From positions 372,001 to 436,000 of the forward strand of contig NZ_LANI01000003.1 of the NCBI RefSeq assembly GCF_000982415.1: a stretch of DNA of 64,000 bases, given 5' to 3'. Of the stretch, positions 10,103 to 19,400 are shown piece by piece. The DNA comes from Kiloniella litopenaei (lineage in GTDB: Bacteria > Pseudomonadota > Alphaproteobacteria > Kiloniellales > Kiloniellaceae). Both the position numbers and the translations under genes were made by a program. The notes beneath the pieces are model-generated. The model was given only the letters and a program-made list of their open reading frames with translations, ran no database searches and was not told the DNA's origin. The first letter of the stretch is position 1. Every line of letters begins with the position of its first letter.

Positions 10103-11065
10103 ATGAATTTTCTCGCCTCACTCGGAAGCCTTACACTAGCAAGTCGCCTCAAACGCCTGAGCGATACGCTTTTTAATGAGGTCAACATAATCTACGAGAA
10201 AACCGGCCTAACCATTCAGGCTGGTTATTTTCCGCTCTTTTACCTTCTGTACAAAGAGGGTGCGGTTTCTGTGTCTGACTGCGCTATCGCCACAGGCGTC
10301 AGCCACCCCGCAATCAGTAAAATGGCACGGAAAATGATTGAAGAAGGCTGGATAGAGAAAAAACCCTCCCCCAAAGATGAACGCACACAGTTACTGACCC
10401 TGTCAGATCAGGCAAAACACGCTTTACCAAAACTTATTCCCGTTTGGGACGAGATTAAACGCTCACTGGACAGTATGTTAGCCGATACAGAACCGAATAA
10501 TCTGCTTAATCAGCTTCTAAACCTCGAAAAACTTAATGGTGAAACACCGCTCAACCAAAGAGTTCTCAATAATTTGGCAGACCCCTATCTGTCCGGAGAC
10601 ATCGAGATCATCAATTGGGATCCACAATATGCAGGCTCATTCAAAGAACTGAACAAAGAATGGCTGGATTACTACTTCCTCAACCTTCAAGAGGAATGGG
10701 ATAAAGAGTCTCTGGACAATCCCGGCGGCTATTATCTTTCCCGTGGCGGCACAATATTCTTCGGCCTTTGCGGTGGTGCTCCGGTCGGGACTTGTGCTCT
10801 CGCCCGGGTAACAGACGATCTCTACGAAGTTTCGAAGGTAGGGGTCACCCCTGCGGCCCAATCCAGAGGCATAGGACGTCGCCTAGTGGTTGCCGCATTG
10901 AATGAAGCACGACGCCTTGGTGCAAAACAGGTATTTCTGGAAAGTAATCGCAAGCTGGTTAATGCCCAAAAACTTTATAGAAAACTGGGTTTCTGTGAAG
11001 TTCCGCACCCAAATGGAAAATCAAAATACAGACGCTCTGATATCTATATGACTGTAACACTATGA
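10103..11065 (+). CDS. MarR-family regulator fused to a GNAT acetyltransferase
   Basis: About 320 aa, two domains. Residues about 10-145 are a MarR winged helix (VSDCAIATGVSHPAISKMAR recognition helix; wing IEKKPSPKDERTQL). Residues about 165-320 are a GNAT fold, with acetyl-CoA loop GVTPAAQSRGIGRRLVVAAL and the late motif NAQKLYRKLGF. Such proteins are usually annotated as bifunctional HTH regulator/GNAT N-acetyltransferase; the regulated genes and acetylated substrate are not known from sequence. The frame opens at TTG 9995, but that extension overlaps the preceding terminator hairpin. ATG 10103 begins the real domain. It lies 10 bases ahead of azlC and probably heads that operon, so it may control the exporter. 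Confidence 0.85.
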   Translation: MNFLASLGSLTLASRLKRLSDTLFNEVNIIYEKTGLTIQAGYFPLFYLLYKEGAVSVSDCAIATGVSHPAISKMARKMIEEGWIEKKPSPKDERTQLLTLSDQAKHALPKLIPVWDEIKRSLDSMLADTEPNNLLNQLLNLEKLNGETPLNQRVLNNLADPYLSGDIEIINWDPQYAGSFKELNKEWLDYYFLNLQEEWDKESLDNPGGYYLSRGGTIFFGLCGGAPVGTCALARVTDDLYEVSKVGVTPAAQSRGIGRRLVVAALNEARRLGAKQVFLESNRKLVNAQKLYRKLGFCEVPHPNGKSKYRRSDIYMTVTL

Positions 11066-11074
11066 GTATGAATA

Positions 11075-11890
11075 ATGAGTAACGCACCCAATACTGACAA
11101 CTGTGCGACAATATCTATGGGCACACAGCCGATAAATACCAGTGACATAGCAACAGTCGACGATCAAAAACTCTCGCGGAAAGAGATTCTCAGAGAAGTC
11201 TTTGCCGGATCTCGCGCAACCATTCCCATGATTGTCGGCGCCATTCCCTTCGGCATAATCTTTGGTACACTTGCAGAACAAAGCGGGCTTTCCCCTCTTG
11301 GGGCAGTCGCGATGTCAATTTTTGTGTTTGCCGGTTCATCCCAGTTTATTGCGCTGGGGTTGCTTGCGGCCGGAACCGGACCGCTCATGATCATAGCAAC
11401 AACCTTCATCGTGAATCTGCGTCACCTACTCTATTCAGCGGCATTGGTGGACGATGTAAAACATCTGTCCGGGCCTTGGCGAGCCTTGATTGCCTTTGGC
11501 CTGACTGACGAAAGTTTTGCAACAATTGCAGACAAAATCCGTAAATCTGACAACATCTGGCGCAAAAGGTATGTCCAATGGTTCTACCTTGGATCTTTCT
11601 CGGCGATGTATGGCAACTGGATACTCTGTACTGTCATCGGCATTACCCTCGGCGAACTTTTTCCCGACATCGGAAACTGGGGTCTGGACTTTGCCATGTC
11701 CGCAACCTTTATCGGGATGGTTCTTCCCTACCTCACAACCCGTCCAATGCTGGCCTGTGTTCTTGTTGCAGGCGCCATGTCATTGGGAACAGCCGATATG
11801 CCGCATAAACTCGGTTTGATGATCTCTGCCCTCAGCGCCTTGGCTGTTGGCCTGTCCTATCACCTCTTAAGCCGGAGTAAAAAACAATGA
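11075..11890 (+). CDS. azlC: AzlC family branched-chain amino acid exporter, large subunit
   Basis: 271 aa, hydrophobic, with about six to seven predicted transmembrane segments after a soluble N-terminus of about 45 residues. The family core is visible as GAIPFGIIFGTLAEQSGLSP, FAGSSQFIALGLL and FIVNLRHLLYSAAL. AzlC with AzlD forms an exporter of branched-chain amino acids and analogues. The stop codon overlaps the azlD start in an ATGA arrangement, indicating translational coupling. It is preceded by the MarR-GNAT gene, 9 bases upstream. Confidence 0.92.
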   Translation: MSNAPNTDNCATISMGTQPINTSDIATVDDQKLSRKEILREVFAGSRATIPMIVGAIPFGIIFGTLAEQSGLSPLGAVAMSIFVFAGSSQFIALGLLAAGTGPLMIIATTFIVNLRHLLYSAALVDDVKHLSGPWRALIAFGLTDESFATIADKIRKSDNIWRKRYVQWFYLGSFSAMYGNWILCTVIGITLGELFPDIGNWGLDFAMSATFIGMVLPYLTTRPMLACVLVAGAMSLGTADMPHKLGLMISALSALAVGLSYHLLSRSKKQ

Positions 11891-12204
11891 CCGAAGCCCT
11901 TATGATCGCTGGCATGGCCATTGTGACTTTCGGGATACGATATGTGCTTCTTGCTTCAGCAGGTCACTTTACCTTTCCGGGCTGGGCAAAAATCGCCCTG
12001 GATTTTGTTCCACCTGCCGTTCTCACAGCCATCATTGTCCCTGCCGTTTTAATGCCCAATGGCGATAACATCGAATTCAATCTGCAGAATGCGTCCCTGC
12101 TCGCAGCCTGCGTTGCTGTGGTCGTCGGTTTGATTCGCAAGGATCTGCTGACGACCATTGTCATCGGCATGATAGCCTTTGGCCTTTTCAAATGGCTTCT
12201 CTGA
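11887..12204 (+). CDS. azlD: AzlD family branched-chain amino acid transport protein, small subunit
   Basis: 105 aa with about four hydrophobic segments. The family pattern FGIRYVLLASAG is followed by a proline-bearing helix (ALDFVPPAVLTAIIVPAVL). It overlaps the end of azlC by four bases and is the obligate partner of that protein. Confidence 0.92.
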   Translation: MTEALMIAGMAIVTFGIRYVLLASAGHFTFPGWAKIALDFVPPAVLTAIIVPAVLMPNGDNIEFNLQNASLLAACVAVVVGLIRKDLLTTIVIGMIAFGLFKWLL

Positions 12205-12270
12205 CCACGTCTTATTGGAAATCATTTTCTTAATCTCCCCTGATTAAGCAATCAAGGAAACTCACCTAAT

Positions 12271-12645
12271 ATGTCAGATAGAAATGTTGTAAACTTGCCC
12301 GGCGCTCTTGACCAGGTTACGGCCCACTGGTCACCCAAAGTGCTCGCTCGAGTTAATGATCAGTTTGTGAAAATTGCCAAGATCAAAAATGAACTTGTCT
12401 GGCACAAGCATGATAACGAAGACGAATTGTTTTACATTATCAAGGGGCAACTCCTCATGCAGTATGAGGACAAAACCATAGAGCTTAACGAAGGCGACAT
12501 GCACGTTGTCCCCAAAGGCGTTATGCATAATCCTGTCGCCAAAGAAGAGTGCTGGATCATGTTGGTTGAACCCGTCACGACAGCACATACAGGAGACGTC
12601 ATTACCGACAGAACACGCAGTCTTGAAGACCAGATGCAAACCTGA
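12271..12645 (+). CDS. Cupin-domain protein
   Basis: 124 aa single-domain cupin. Motif 1 is WHKHDNEDELFYIIKG (metal ligands His, His, Glu) and motif 2 is PKGVMHNP (final His), so a metal site appears intact. Small cupins of this type occur as sugar-binding or dioxygenase-like proteins; no function can be fixed. It follows azlD by 66 bases on the same strand and may belong to the same transcript. Confidence 0.8.
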   Translation: MSDRNVVNLPGALDQVTAHWSPKVLARVNDQFVKIAKIKNELVWHKHDNEDELFYIIKGQLLMQYEDKTIELNEGDMHVVPKGVMHNPVAKEECWIMLVEPVTTAHTGDVITDRTRSLEDQMQT

Positions 12646-12656
12646 TCACGCTGCCT

Positions 12657-13544
12657 CTAAAGCAGGCTTTTTAATCCAGATTGATAGTCGGGGTAATCAA
12701 GTTTAACACCTAGCTCGTTTATTATCCGGCTATTATCTACCCGCTTGTTATCCAGCCAAAAGGTCTTTGCCATAGGACTCATTTCCGCATCATCAAATGA
12801 AACAAGCGGAGGCGGATCAATGCCCAGTAACTGACTGGCATAGGTAGTGACTTTAGACGGTTCTTCCGGCGCGTTGTCACATACATTGTAAATGCGTCCA
12901 GCTCGGGGATGATTAACAGATGCCTCTAGAACGTTTGCAATGTCTTCGACATGAATTCGACTGAAAATATGCCCCGGCTTATCTATGCGTTGCTTTACCC
13001 TGCCGGATTTAAGGGAATCCAACGGGTTGCGCCCCGGGCCGTATATGCCTGCCAACCTGAAAATATGCACAGGGATATCGTGTGCATCGACAAGTGCCAG
13101 CCACTCTTTTTCAGCCTGCGCACGTTGCTTGCTTCGCGGGCTTGACGGGCTTAACGGGTCATCTTCAAAGACAACACCGCCATCACGATTTCCATAAACC
13201 CCCGTCGTAGAGAGATACCCAACCCATTCGAGTTTTTCACACGCGGTAATTTCTGTGGCATGTAACTGCAGAACACAGTCCCCTTCCTTGCCCGGCGGAA
13301 CGGACGAAAGAATATGGGTTACATCACACAGCACAGTCGAGGCTTCGGCCAGAGGCACAGAGCGATCAAAGTTGTGCACAACAATACCTTCGCTCTCCAG
13401 CCGCTCTTTCTTGCCCTGATCTTTATCCGAATCTGGCCGGATTGTGCCCGATACCTTCCAGCCAAGAGCCATCATCCTTCTGGCAAAAACCAGGGCGGAA
13501 AACCCCAGGCCAAAACAGAACAAATGCTTAGAATGATGTGACAT
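12657..13544 (-). CDS. NAD(P)-dependent epimerase/dehydratase-like SDR protein (YeeZ-like)
   Basis: About 295 aa. Nucleotide-binding motif FCFGLGFSALVFARRM at the N-terminus (a modified GxGxxG), YLSTTGVYGNRDGG in the active-site region where atypical extended SDRs often lack the standard Tyr-x3-Lys, and FRLAGIYGPGRNPLDSL further on. The open frame extends upstream to 13859, but that part is low-quality sequence overlapping the divergent TPR gene. ATG 13544 has GAGGA seven bases upstream and starts exactly at the Rossmann fold. Role unknown. Confidence 0.8.
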   Translation of the reverse strand: MSHHSKHLFCFGLGFSALVFARRMMALGWKVSGTIRPDSDKDQGKKERLESEGIVVHNFDRSVPLAEASTVLCDVTHILSSVPPGKEGDCVLQLHATEITACEKLEWVGYLSTTGVYGNRDGGVVFEDDPLSPSSPRSKQRAQAEKEWLALVDAHDIPVHIFRLAGIYGPGRNPLDSLKSGRVKQRIDKPGHIFSRIHVEDIANVLEASVNHPRAGRIYNVCDNAPEEPSKVTTYASQLLGIDPPPLVSFDDAEMSPMAKTFWLDNKRVDNSRIINELGVKLDYPDYQSGLKSLL

Positions 13545-13646
13545 AGCTTCCTCAATCTCGAAATTGCCTAATTTCTTATATAGGGTCCCGTAACAAACTG
13601 AAAAGCAAAGCTTGCAAAGTAATTCATTTATGGTCCAAATGCGCCT

Positions 13647-14426
13647 ATGACACAAAAAAACAAACTCTTCGCATCTCTTCTTATGCTGCCGATAGCTGCT
13701 GGCTTCTCTATATCGAGTGAAGCAGCCGGACGCAAAGAGCCGATCAATCACGAAGAACAGTATATCGCCTGTATAAAGCTGGTTGAACGCCGCCCTGATG
13801 CCGCGTTTGAATCCGCCCTGTCCTGGGCATCGCAAGGTGGAGGCTTCCCGGCCGAACACTGTGCAACACAGGCGCTCTACGCCCTAAAGATATACGACGC
13901 AGCGGCGACACGCCTGGAAAAGCTGGCGAATGTTATGAAAACAGACAATGTTGAACTCCGTTCACAGCTGCTTCACCAAGCCGGGCGCGCCTGGTATGAC
14001 CATGGCGATCTGGAACGTGCCTTTGCTGTGCAAAGTACGGCAATTACCCTCTTCCCAGATGGCACGGAATACTACATCGATCGCGCCGAAATTCTGGCTG
14101 AACTCGGTCGGTTTGACGAAGCCTTGATTGATCTTGAAGTTGCCCACAGTCTGGAGCCGGAACGCGCGGATATTCTCGCCTTGCGCGGAACAGCAAAACG
14201 TTTTCTGGGCAACGATGTAGAAGCCCTGCAAGATATCACCCTTGCTCTGGATCTGGAGCCCGATAATCTGGAAGCCTTGCTTGAACGTGGGATATTAAAA
14301 CGCCTCGCGGGGGATAATAACGGCGCACGAGAAGATTGGCTCAGAATCGTCAATATTGCTTTGGGGACCCCTGCTGCAGACGCGGCACAACTAAACCTCG
14401 AGAAGCTTGATGTAACTGTCGAGTAA
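13647..14426 (+). CDS. Periplasmic tetratricopeptide-repeat protein
   Basis: 259 aa. An N-terminal signal peptide (KLFASLLMLPIAAGFSISSEAAG) is followed by at least four TPR-like helical pairs between residues about 110 and 245 (for example GTEYYIDRAEILAELGRFDEALIDLE and DNLEALLERGILKRLAGDNNGAREDW). A Cys pair in the N-terminal third may form a disulphide. TPRs mediate protein-protein contact; the partner is unknown. Monocistronic, divergent from the SDR gene and convergent with fzlA. Confidence 0.78.
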   Translation: MTQKNKLFASLLMLPIAAGFSISSEAAGRKEPINHEEQYIACIKLVERRPDAAFESALSWASQGGGFPAEHCATQALYALKIYDAAATRLEKLANVMKTDNVELRSQLLHQAGRAWYDHGDLERAFAVQSTAITLFPDGTEYYIDRAEILAELGRFDEALIDLEVAHSLEPERADILALRGTAKRFLGNDVEALQDITLALDLEPDNLEALLERGILKRLAGDNNGAREDWLRIVNIALGTPAADAAQLNLEKLDVTVE

Positions 14427-14454
14427 TTTTTGAAATCTGGATTTCTGTAGCTAC

Positions 14455-15126
14455 CTAGAAATCCAGATCTGCATAGTGTTTGGGCGGTGGCACCCCCGGT
14501 ATCAAATCGGTCAAAACCCCGCGCATACAAGGGCGCGATTTCACACGCGCATACCAGTCTTTGGCCCCCTGATGCTCTTTCCAGGGAACATCCCCGATAT
14601 AATCAAGGGACGAGATATGTGATGCAGCTGTGATATCTGCCAGTGAGAAGTCATCCCCGGCCAACCATGTTCTTCGGTCTGTCAGCCAACTAATGTATTC
14701 CAGATGATAGTGAATATTCGCATGCCCGGCCCGTATGGCCTGAGAGTTTGGTTCTCCCAGCCCCAGAAAACGCTTTAGCATCTTCTCTTCAACCAGATTA
14801 GCGGTGACTTCACGCCTGAATTTATCATCAAACCATGAAATCAAACGCCTGACCTCAGCACGACACAAAGGGTTATCACCCAACAGACTCTGATCGGGAT
14901 AAGCTTCTTCCAGATATTCCGAAATTACCTGTGCACCGCCTGTTATGCTTGTTCCGTCATCTTCAACAAGCACAGGCACTTCACCAGCCGGATTAAGCGC
15001 CAAAAACGCTTCCCGGCGTTCCCAGACTTTCTCTGCATGCAATTCAAACTCGAGCTTTTTCTCTCGCAGCAACATACGAATTTTGCGGCAACCAGAATCG
15101 AGTGGAAGATGGTGAAGCTTTCTCAT
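14455..15126 (-). CDS. fzlA: GST-fold protein of the FtsZ-binding FzlA type
   Basis: 223 aa with a thioredoxin-like N-terminal domain (LDSGCRKIRMLLREKKLEFEL, ALNPAGEVPVLVEDDG) and an all-helical GST C-terminal domain (WLAGDDFSLADITAASHISSLDYIGDVPW). The very C-terminal PPPKHYADLDF is the hallmark tail of FzlA, an essential alphaproteobacterial division protein that binds FtsZ and promotes constriction. Recognition rests on this tail and length. A plain glutathione S-transferase is the alternative. ATG 15126 is used. It is divergent from an ArsR-type regulator. Confidence 0.72.
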   Translation of the reverse strand: MRKLHHLPLDSGCRKIRMLLREKKLEFELHAEKVWERREAFLALNPAGEVPVLVEDDGTSITGGAQVISEYLEEAYPDQSLLGDNPLCRAEVRRLISWFDDKFRREVTANLVEEKMLKRFLGLGEPNSQAIRAGHANIHYHLEYISWLTDRRTWLAGDDFSLADITAASHISSLDYIGDVPWKEHQGAKDWYARVKSRPCMRGVLTDLIPGVPPPKHYADLDF

Positions 15127-15265
15127 TTTCTGGACTATAACCCTACTGAGCGAATGAGAAAACCACGTAAAACAAGTTTAGGCAAAAGATCTGACACAGA
15201 ATAGTAAAGAATAAAACACATTGTTTTTAAATAAAAAATTATAAATCTACTTTAATTTTGTCGAA

Positions 15266-15296
15266 AAAATGACGCACCTACTAAAATTGTCATTTT
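15266..15296. promoter_or_regulatory. Inverted repeat, candidate operator of the adjacent ArsR-type regulator
   Basis: Perfect 8-bp arms AAAATGAC (15266-15273) and GTCATTTT (15289-15296) with a 15-base spacer, about two helical turns centre to centre. It lies 47 bases before the regulator's ATG, in the 216-base divergent region with fzlA. The assignment is by position and symmetry only. Confidence 0.4.
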
Positions 15297-15342
15297 AAAG
15301 CGTATTCTTTACACCAATACATAGTTCGCCTAATATCGAAGC

Positions 15343-16050
15343 ATGAAAGAAGGTCCAGACATCACCCTTATCGGCTCCCTTATCGGGGACCCCACCCGTG
15401 CAAACATGCTCTCTGCTTTAATTAGTGGAAAAGCCCTTACGGCCAGTGAACTTGCCAATGAAGCAGGCATAACCCTACAGACGACCAGTGCCCATCTCAA
15501 AAAACTTGAGGCTGGTGGCCTGATCCGTCAACGCAAGCAGGGCCGCCATCGCTACTTCAATCTCGCTGATGAAGACGTGGCAACACTACTCGAAACCATG
15601 ATGGGTTTAGCTGCGAAAAAGGGACACATCCGAACCCGCACTGGCCCGAAAGCCCCGGAAATGCGGAAAGCACGTGTCTGCTACAATCATCTTGCCGGTG
15701 AATTCGGTGTTCAGATGTTTGACAGTTTGGTGGGCAGAGGGTTTCTTCTCGAAGACAGGAATGAGGTTGTCATAACTGATTCTGGACGTGATTTTATAAA
15801 AGCTCTCGGCATTGATCTCGATCCCTTGCAAAAAGCCAAGCGTCCCCTATGCAAATCCTGTTTGGACTGGAGCGCACGCAGAAGCCACCTCGCAGGATCG
15901 CTTGGTACAGCTTTACTCGATCATATCTATGAAAAAGGTTGGGCAAAACGCCTCGAAGATGTGCGAGTTGTTCAATTCTCGCGCCGTGGCGAAGCCGCTT
16001 TTCACGAGCATTTTCCATTACTCGCCGACCAAAAACACGCCAGCTTATAA
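15343..16050 (+). CDS. ArsR-family winged-helix transcriptional regulator
   Basis: 235 aa. The HTH is in residues about 10-90: SLIGDPTRANMLSALISG, SELANEAGITLQTTSAHLKKLEAGGLI and wing RKQGRHRYFNL. The C-terminal 140 residues contain Cys-rich stretches (CYNHLAGEFG, LCKSCLDWSARRSHLAG) that could bind metal or sense thiols. This long two-part architecture occurs in ArsR-like regulators of unknown signal. It probably autoregulates through the inverted repeat just upstream. A small open frame follows it closely. Confidence 0.85.
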   Translation: MKEGPDITLIGSLIGDPTRANMLSALISGKALTASELANEAGITLQTTSAHLKKLEAGGLIRQRKQGRHRYFNLADEDVATLLETMMGLAAKKGHIRTRTGPKAPEMRKARVCYNHLAGEFGVQMFDSLVGRGFLLEDRNEVVITDSGRDFIKALGIDLDPLQKAKRPLCKSCLDWSARRSHLAGSLGTALLDHIYEKGWAKRLEDVRVVQFSRRGEAAFHEHFPLLADQKHASL

Positions 16051-16080
16051 TTCAGGCCTAATAATTCAGGACGGACCAAT

Positions 16081-16413
16081 TTGGATACGCCACTTTTTCA
16101 GACTCTTTTTTATTTCTCCAGTAAAGATATAAATATCATTGAAATCAAACGCTTGGGTTTGTCCGCTACGGCGACAAAATCAGAGATCTTTCACTGGATT
16201 TTGATCGACAGAGACCAGTCGGTTCAAAAGCTTACCTTTGTCTCCATGGGCGAAGAAAATGGCTTTCAAACAAGGGAATTTAAAGAAGGGAAGCTCCGCT
16301 TTAATAAAGAGCAGGGCTTTTATAACACTGACACTTCTCACTCGCTAAAATGCCTCTCGCCAAACGACTTACCAGATGCTTTAGCATCATTGCTGGAAAA
16401 CTATCTAACCTAA
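16081..16413 (+). CDS. Hypothetical 110-residue protein
   Basis: A TTG-start frame 30 bases after the ArsR gene and on the same strand; it ends before the glutamate synthase terminator region. The composition is protein-like and no domain is recognised. The Shine-Dalgarno is weak. It could be a cotranscribed accessory of the regulator or a spurious frame. No function proposed. Confidence 0.4.
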   Translation: MDTPLFQTLFYFSSKDINIIEIKRLGLSATATKSEIFHWILIDRDQSVQKLTFVSMGEENGFQTREFKEGKLRFNKEQGFYNTDTSHSLKCLSPNDLPDALASLLENYLT

Positions 16414-16495
16414 AACTCTCTACACCTTATAGCAGATAAAAAACAAGGAGCTGCGATAAACACAGCCCCTTGATTTATCTACTACATTTAAGATC

Positions 16496-19400
16496 TTAAG
16501 CCGATTTAAGTTCGGCAGAATCAGTTACAGGGTGCTCAAGCAACGCCAGCATTTCCTTTGGAACCACCTGCCAGAAATCACCTTTGATTTGCGCCCAGTC
16601 ATTCAACAGGCGCTCGGTATAAACTGATTGTGTCTCTGCATGGTGCTCCTTCACCAAGCCCAGCAGCACCTGTTCCCAGTGATCTGTCTCAATTCGTTGA
16701 TAGATAACGCTCTCGTCATTGATACGACTTGGCAGGATACCGCTCGGGTCATACACAAAGGCCATTCCGCCGGACATTCCGGCAGCAAAGTTCATGCCCA
16801 CATTCCCAAGAATGACAGCCGTTCCGCCCGTCATATATTCACAGCCGTTTGAGCCACAGCCCTCTACCACAACCTGAGCACCCGAATTGCGCACGGCAAA
16901 CCGTTCACCTGCCTGCCCTGCGGCAAACAGCTTACCTGCCGTCGCGCCATAGAGAACCGTATTCCCGATAATCGTATTGTGTTGGGTGGCAAGCTTGCTC
17001 GACGCCAAAGGCCGCACCACGATCTCGCCACCGGAAAGCCCCTTGCCAACATAATCATTGGCATCACCAAAGACCTCCAGCTTCATACCCTGAACAGCAA
17101 AGGCACCCAACGACTGTCCGGCAGAACCACGCAACCGAACAGTTATATGCCCCGGCTGTAATTCTTTCATCCCAAAACGAGTTGTAATTTTTGAAGCCAA
17201 ACGTGTTCCAACAGCACGGTGCGTGTTGCGCACGTTGTATTGTAGCTGCATCTTTTCACCCACCTCAAAGAAGGGGTTTGCATCTTTGATAATCTGGGCA
17301 TCAAGCGTATCAGGTACTGCATTACGACCTTCAAGTGTGCAATAACGCTCTGACGTTCCGCTATCAGCCAAAGCAAGTAAGGGATTGAGATCCAGATCAT
17401 CAAGATGTGGCGCACCACGACTGACCTGTTTCAGCAAATCAGTTCGACCAATAATTTCATTCAGTGTTTTATAGCCAAGTGACGCAAGGATCTCGCGCAC
17501 TTCTTCGGCAATAAAGCTAAAGAGGTTCACGACCTTTTCAGGTGTACCATCAAACTTCGCCCGCAGATCATCATCTTGCGTACAAACCCCGACAGGGCAG
17601 GTGTTGGAATGACATTGGCGCACCATAATGCAGCCCATCGCAACCAGCGACGCCGTTCCCACGCCGTATTCTTCCGCCCCCAGCAGAGCGGCAATCACGA
17701 TATCGCGTCCGGTTTTCAAACCACCATCTGTGCGAAGCGTCACATTGTTCCGCAACCCGTTAAGGGTGAGAACCTGCTGAACCTCACTCAAACCGATTTC
17801 CCATGGCACGCCTGCAAACTTGACCGATGTTTGCGGCGACGCACCAGTCCCGCCAACGTTACCGGAAATGAGAATAATATCGGCCTTGGCCTTGGCCACA
17901 CCCGCGGCAATCGTTCCGATACCGGACCGGGCAACAAGCTTCACACATACCTTGGCTTTGGGATTGATCTGCTTGAGGTCATAGATAAGCTGCGCCAAAT
18001 CCTCGATAGAATAGATATCGTGATGCGGCGGTGGCGAAATCAACGTGACCCCAGGCGTCGAATGACGCAAACGCGCGATCAGCTTTGTGACCTTAAAGCC
18101 CGGAAGCTGGCCACCTTCACCCGGTTTCGCACCCTGGGCAACTTTGATCTCGATTTCACGACATTTGTTCAAATATTCTGCTGTTACGCCAAAACGGCCC
18201 GATGCCACCTGTTTAATAGCCGAGTTTTCATTATCACCGTTTGGATGCGGCACATAGCGCTCAGGCACTTCACCACCTTCACCTGAATCAGACTTCGCGC
18301 CAATCCGGTTCATCGCAATATTAAGCGTTCCGTGCGCTTCCGGGCTTAACGCCCCCAAAGACATCGCAGGCGTGATAAAGCGCTTTCGCAGGGATGTGAT
18401 AGATTCCGTATCTTCAACATCAAGGCCGCCATCTGTCGCCCGCTTGAAATCCAGAAGATCTCTCAGGTTAATTGGTCGGCGACTTTCCAGCCCCTTGGTA
18501 TATTTTTTAAAGAGCGAATAAGACCCCTTGGTGACAGCTGTCTGCATCGTATGGATTAACTGCCCTTCCCATGCATGCTCTTCACCGCCAGCACGATAGC
18601 GATAAAAGCCACCAATCGGCAGAGCCGTGGAATCAGATTCCCACGCTTTTTCGTGGAGTTCGAGGGCTTTTTCTTCCAGACCGGTCATTCCGATCCCGGA
18701 AATCCGGCTTGGCATACCAGGGAAAAATTCATCGACCAGCGTACGGGACAAGCCAAGAGCTTCAAAATTATAGCCACCACGATAAGAGGAAATGACAGAG
18801 ATTCCCATCTTACCCATGATCTTGAGCAAGCCATCATCAACAGCTTTCGTATATCGTTCCATACAATCATCAAACGATAGATCGCCGAACAAACCACGGC
18901 GGTGACGATCTGCGATAGCTTCTTCAGTTAGATAAGCATTGACCGTTGTCGCACCAACACCGATCAAAACTGCGAAATAATGAACATCCAGACATTCAGC
19001 ACTGCGCACGTTGATAGAACAGAATGACCGAAGTTTATGTTCAACCAAATGCGTATGAACAGCACCGGTTGCCAGGATCATTGGAATGGAAACCCGCTCA
19101 GCGGACTGCGCTTCATCTGTCAGCACAACATGCTCAAAGCCTTCGCGCACCAACTCTTCTGCTTCCCTGCGAATTCGACGCAGAGCATGTCGAAGCGCAC
19201 CAGGCTTGCCGTTCGCCTCAAAGGTACAGTCAACCACCCCAACTGTACGCCCCATGTGCTTGGATAACGCGACAAATTCCGAGTTTGTCAGAACAGGTGA
19301 ATCAAGCTGAAGGATTGTCACCTGACCTTCTTCTTCGTCCAGAACATTGCCCAGATTGCCAATACGGGTGATCAGGGACATGACCTGCTTTTCACGCAAA

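Noticed and set aside
13545-13859. N-terminal extension of the SDR-like gene
   Set aside because: The extra 105 codons overlap the start of the divergent TPR gene and have no protein-like pattern; ATG 13544 has a good Shine-Dalgarno and starts the Rossmann fold.
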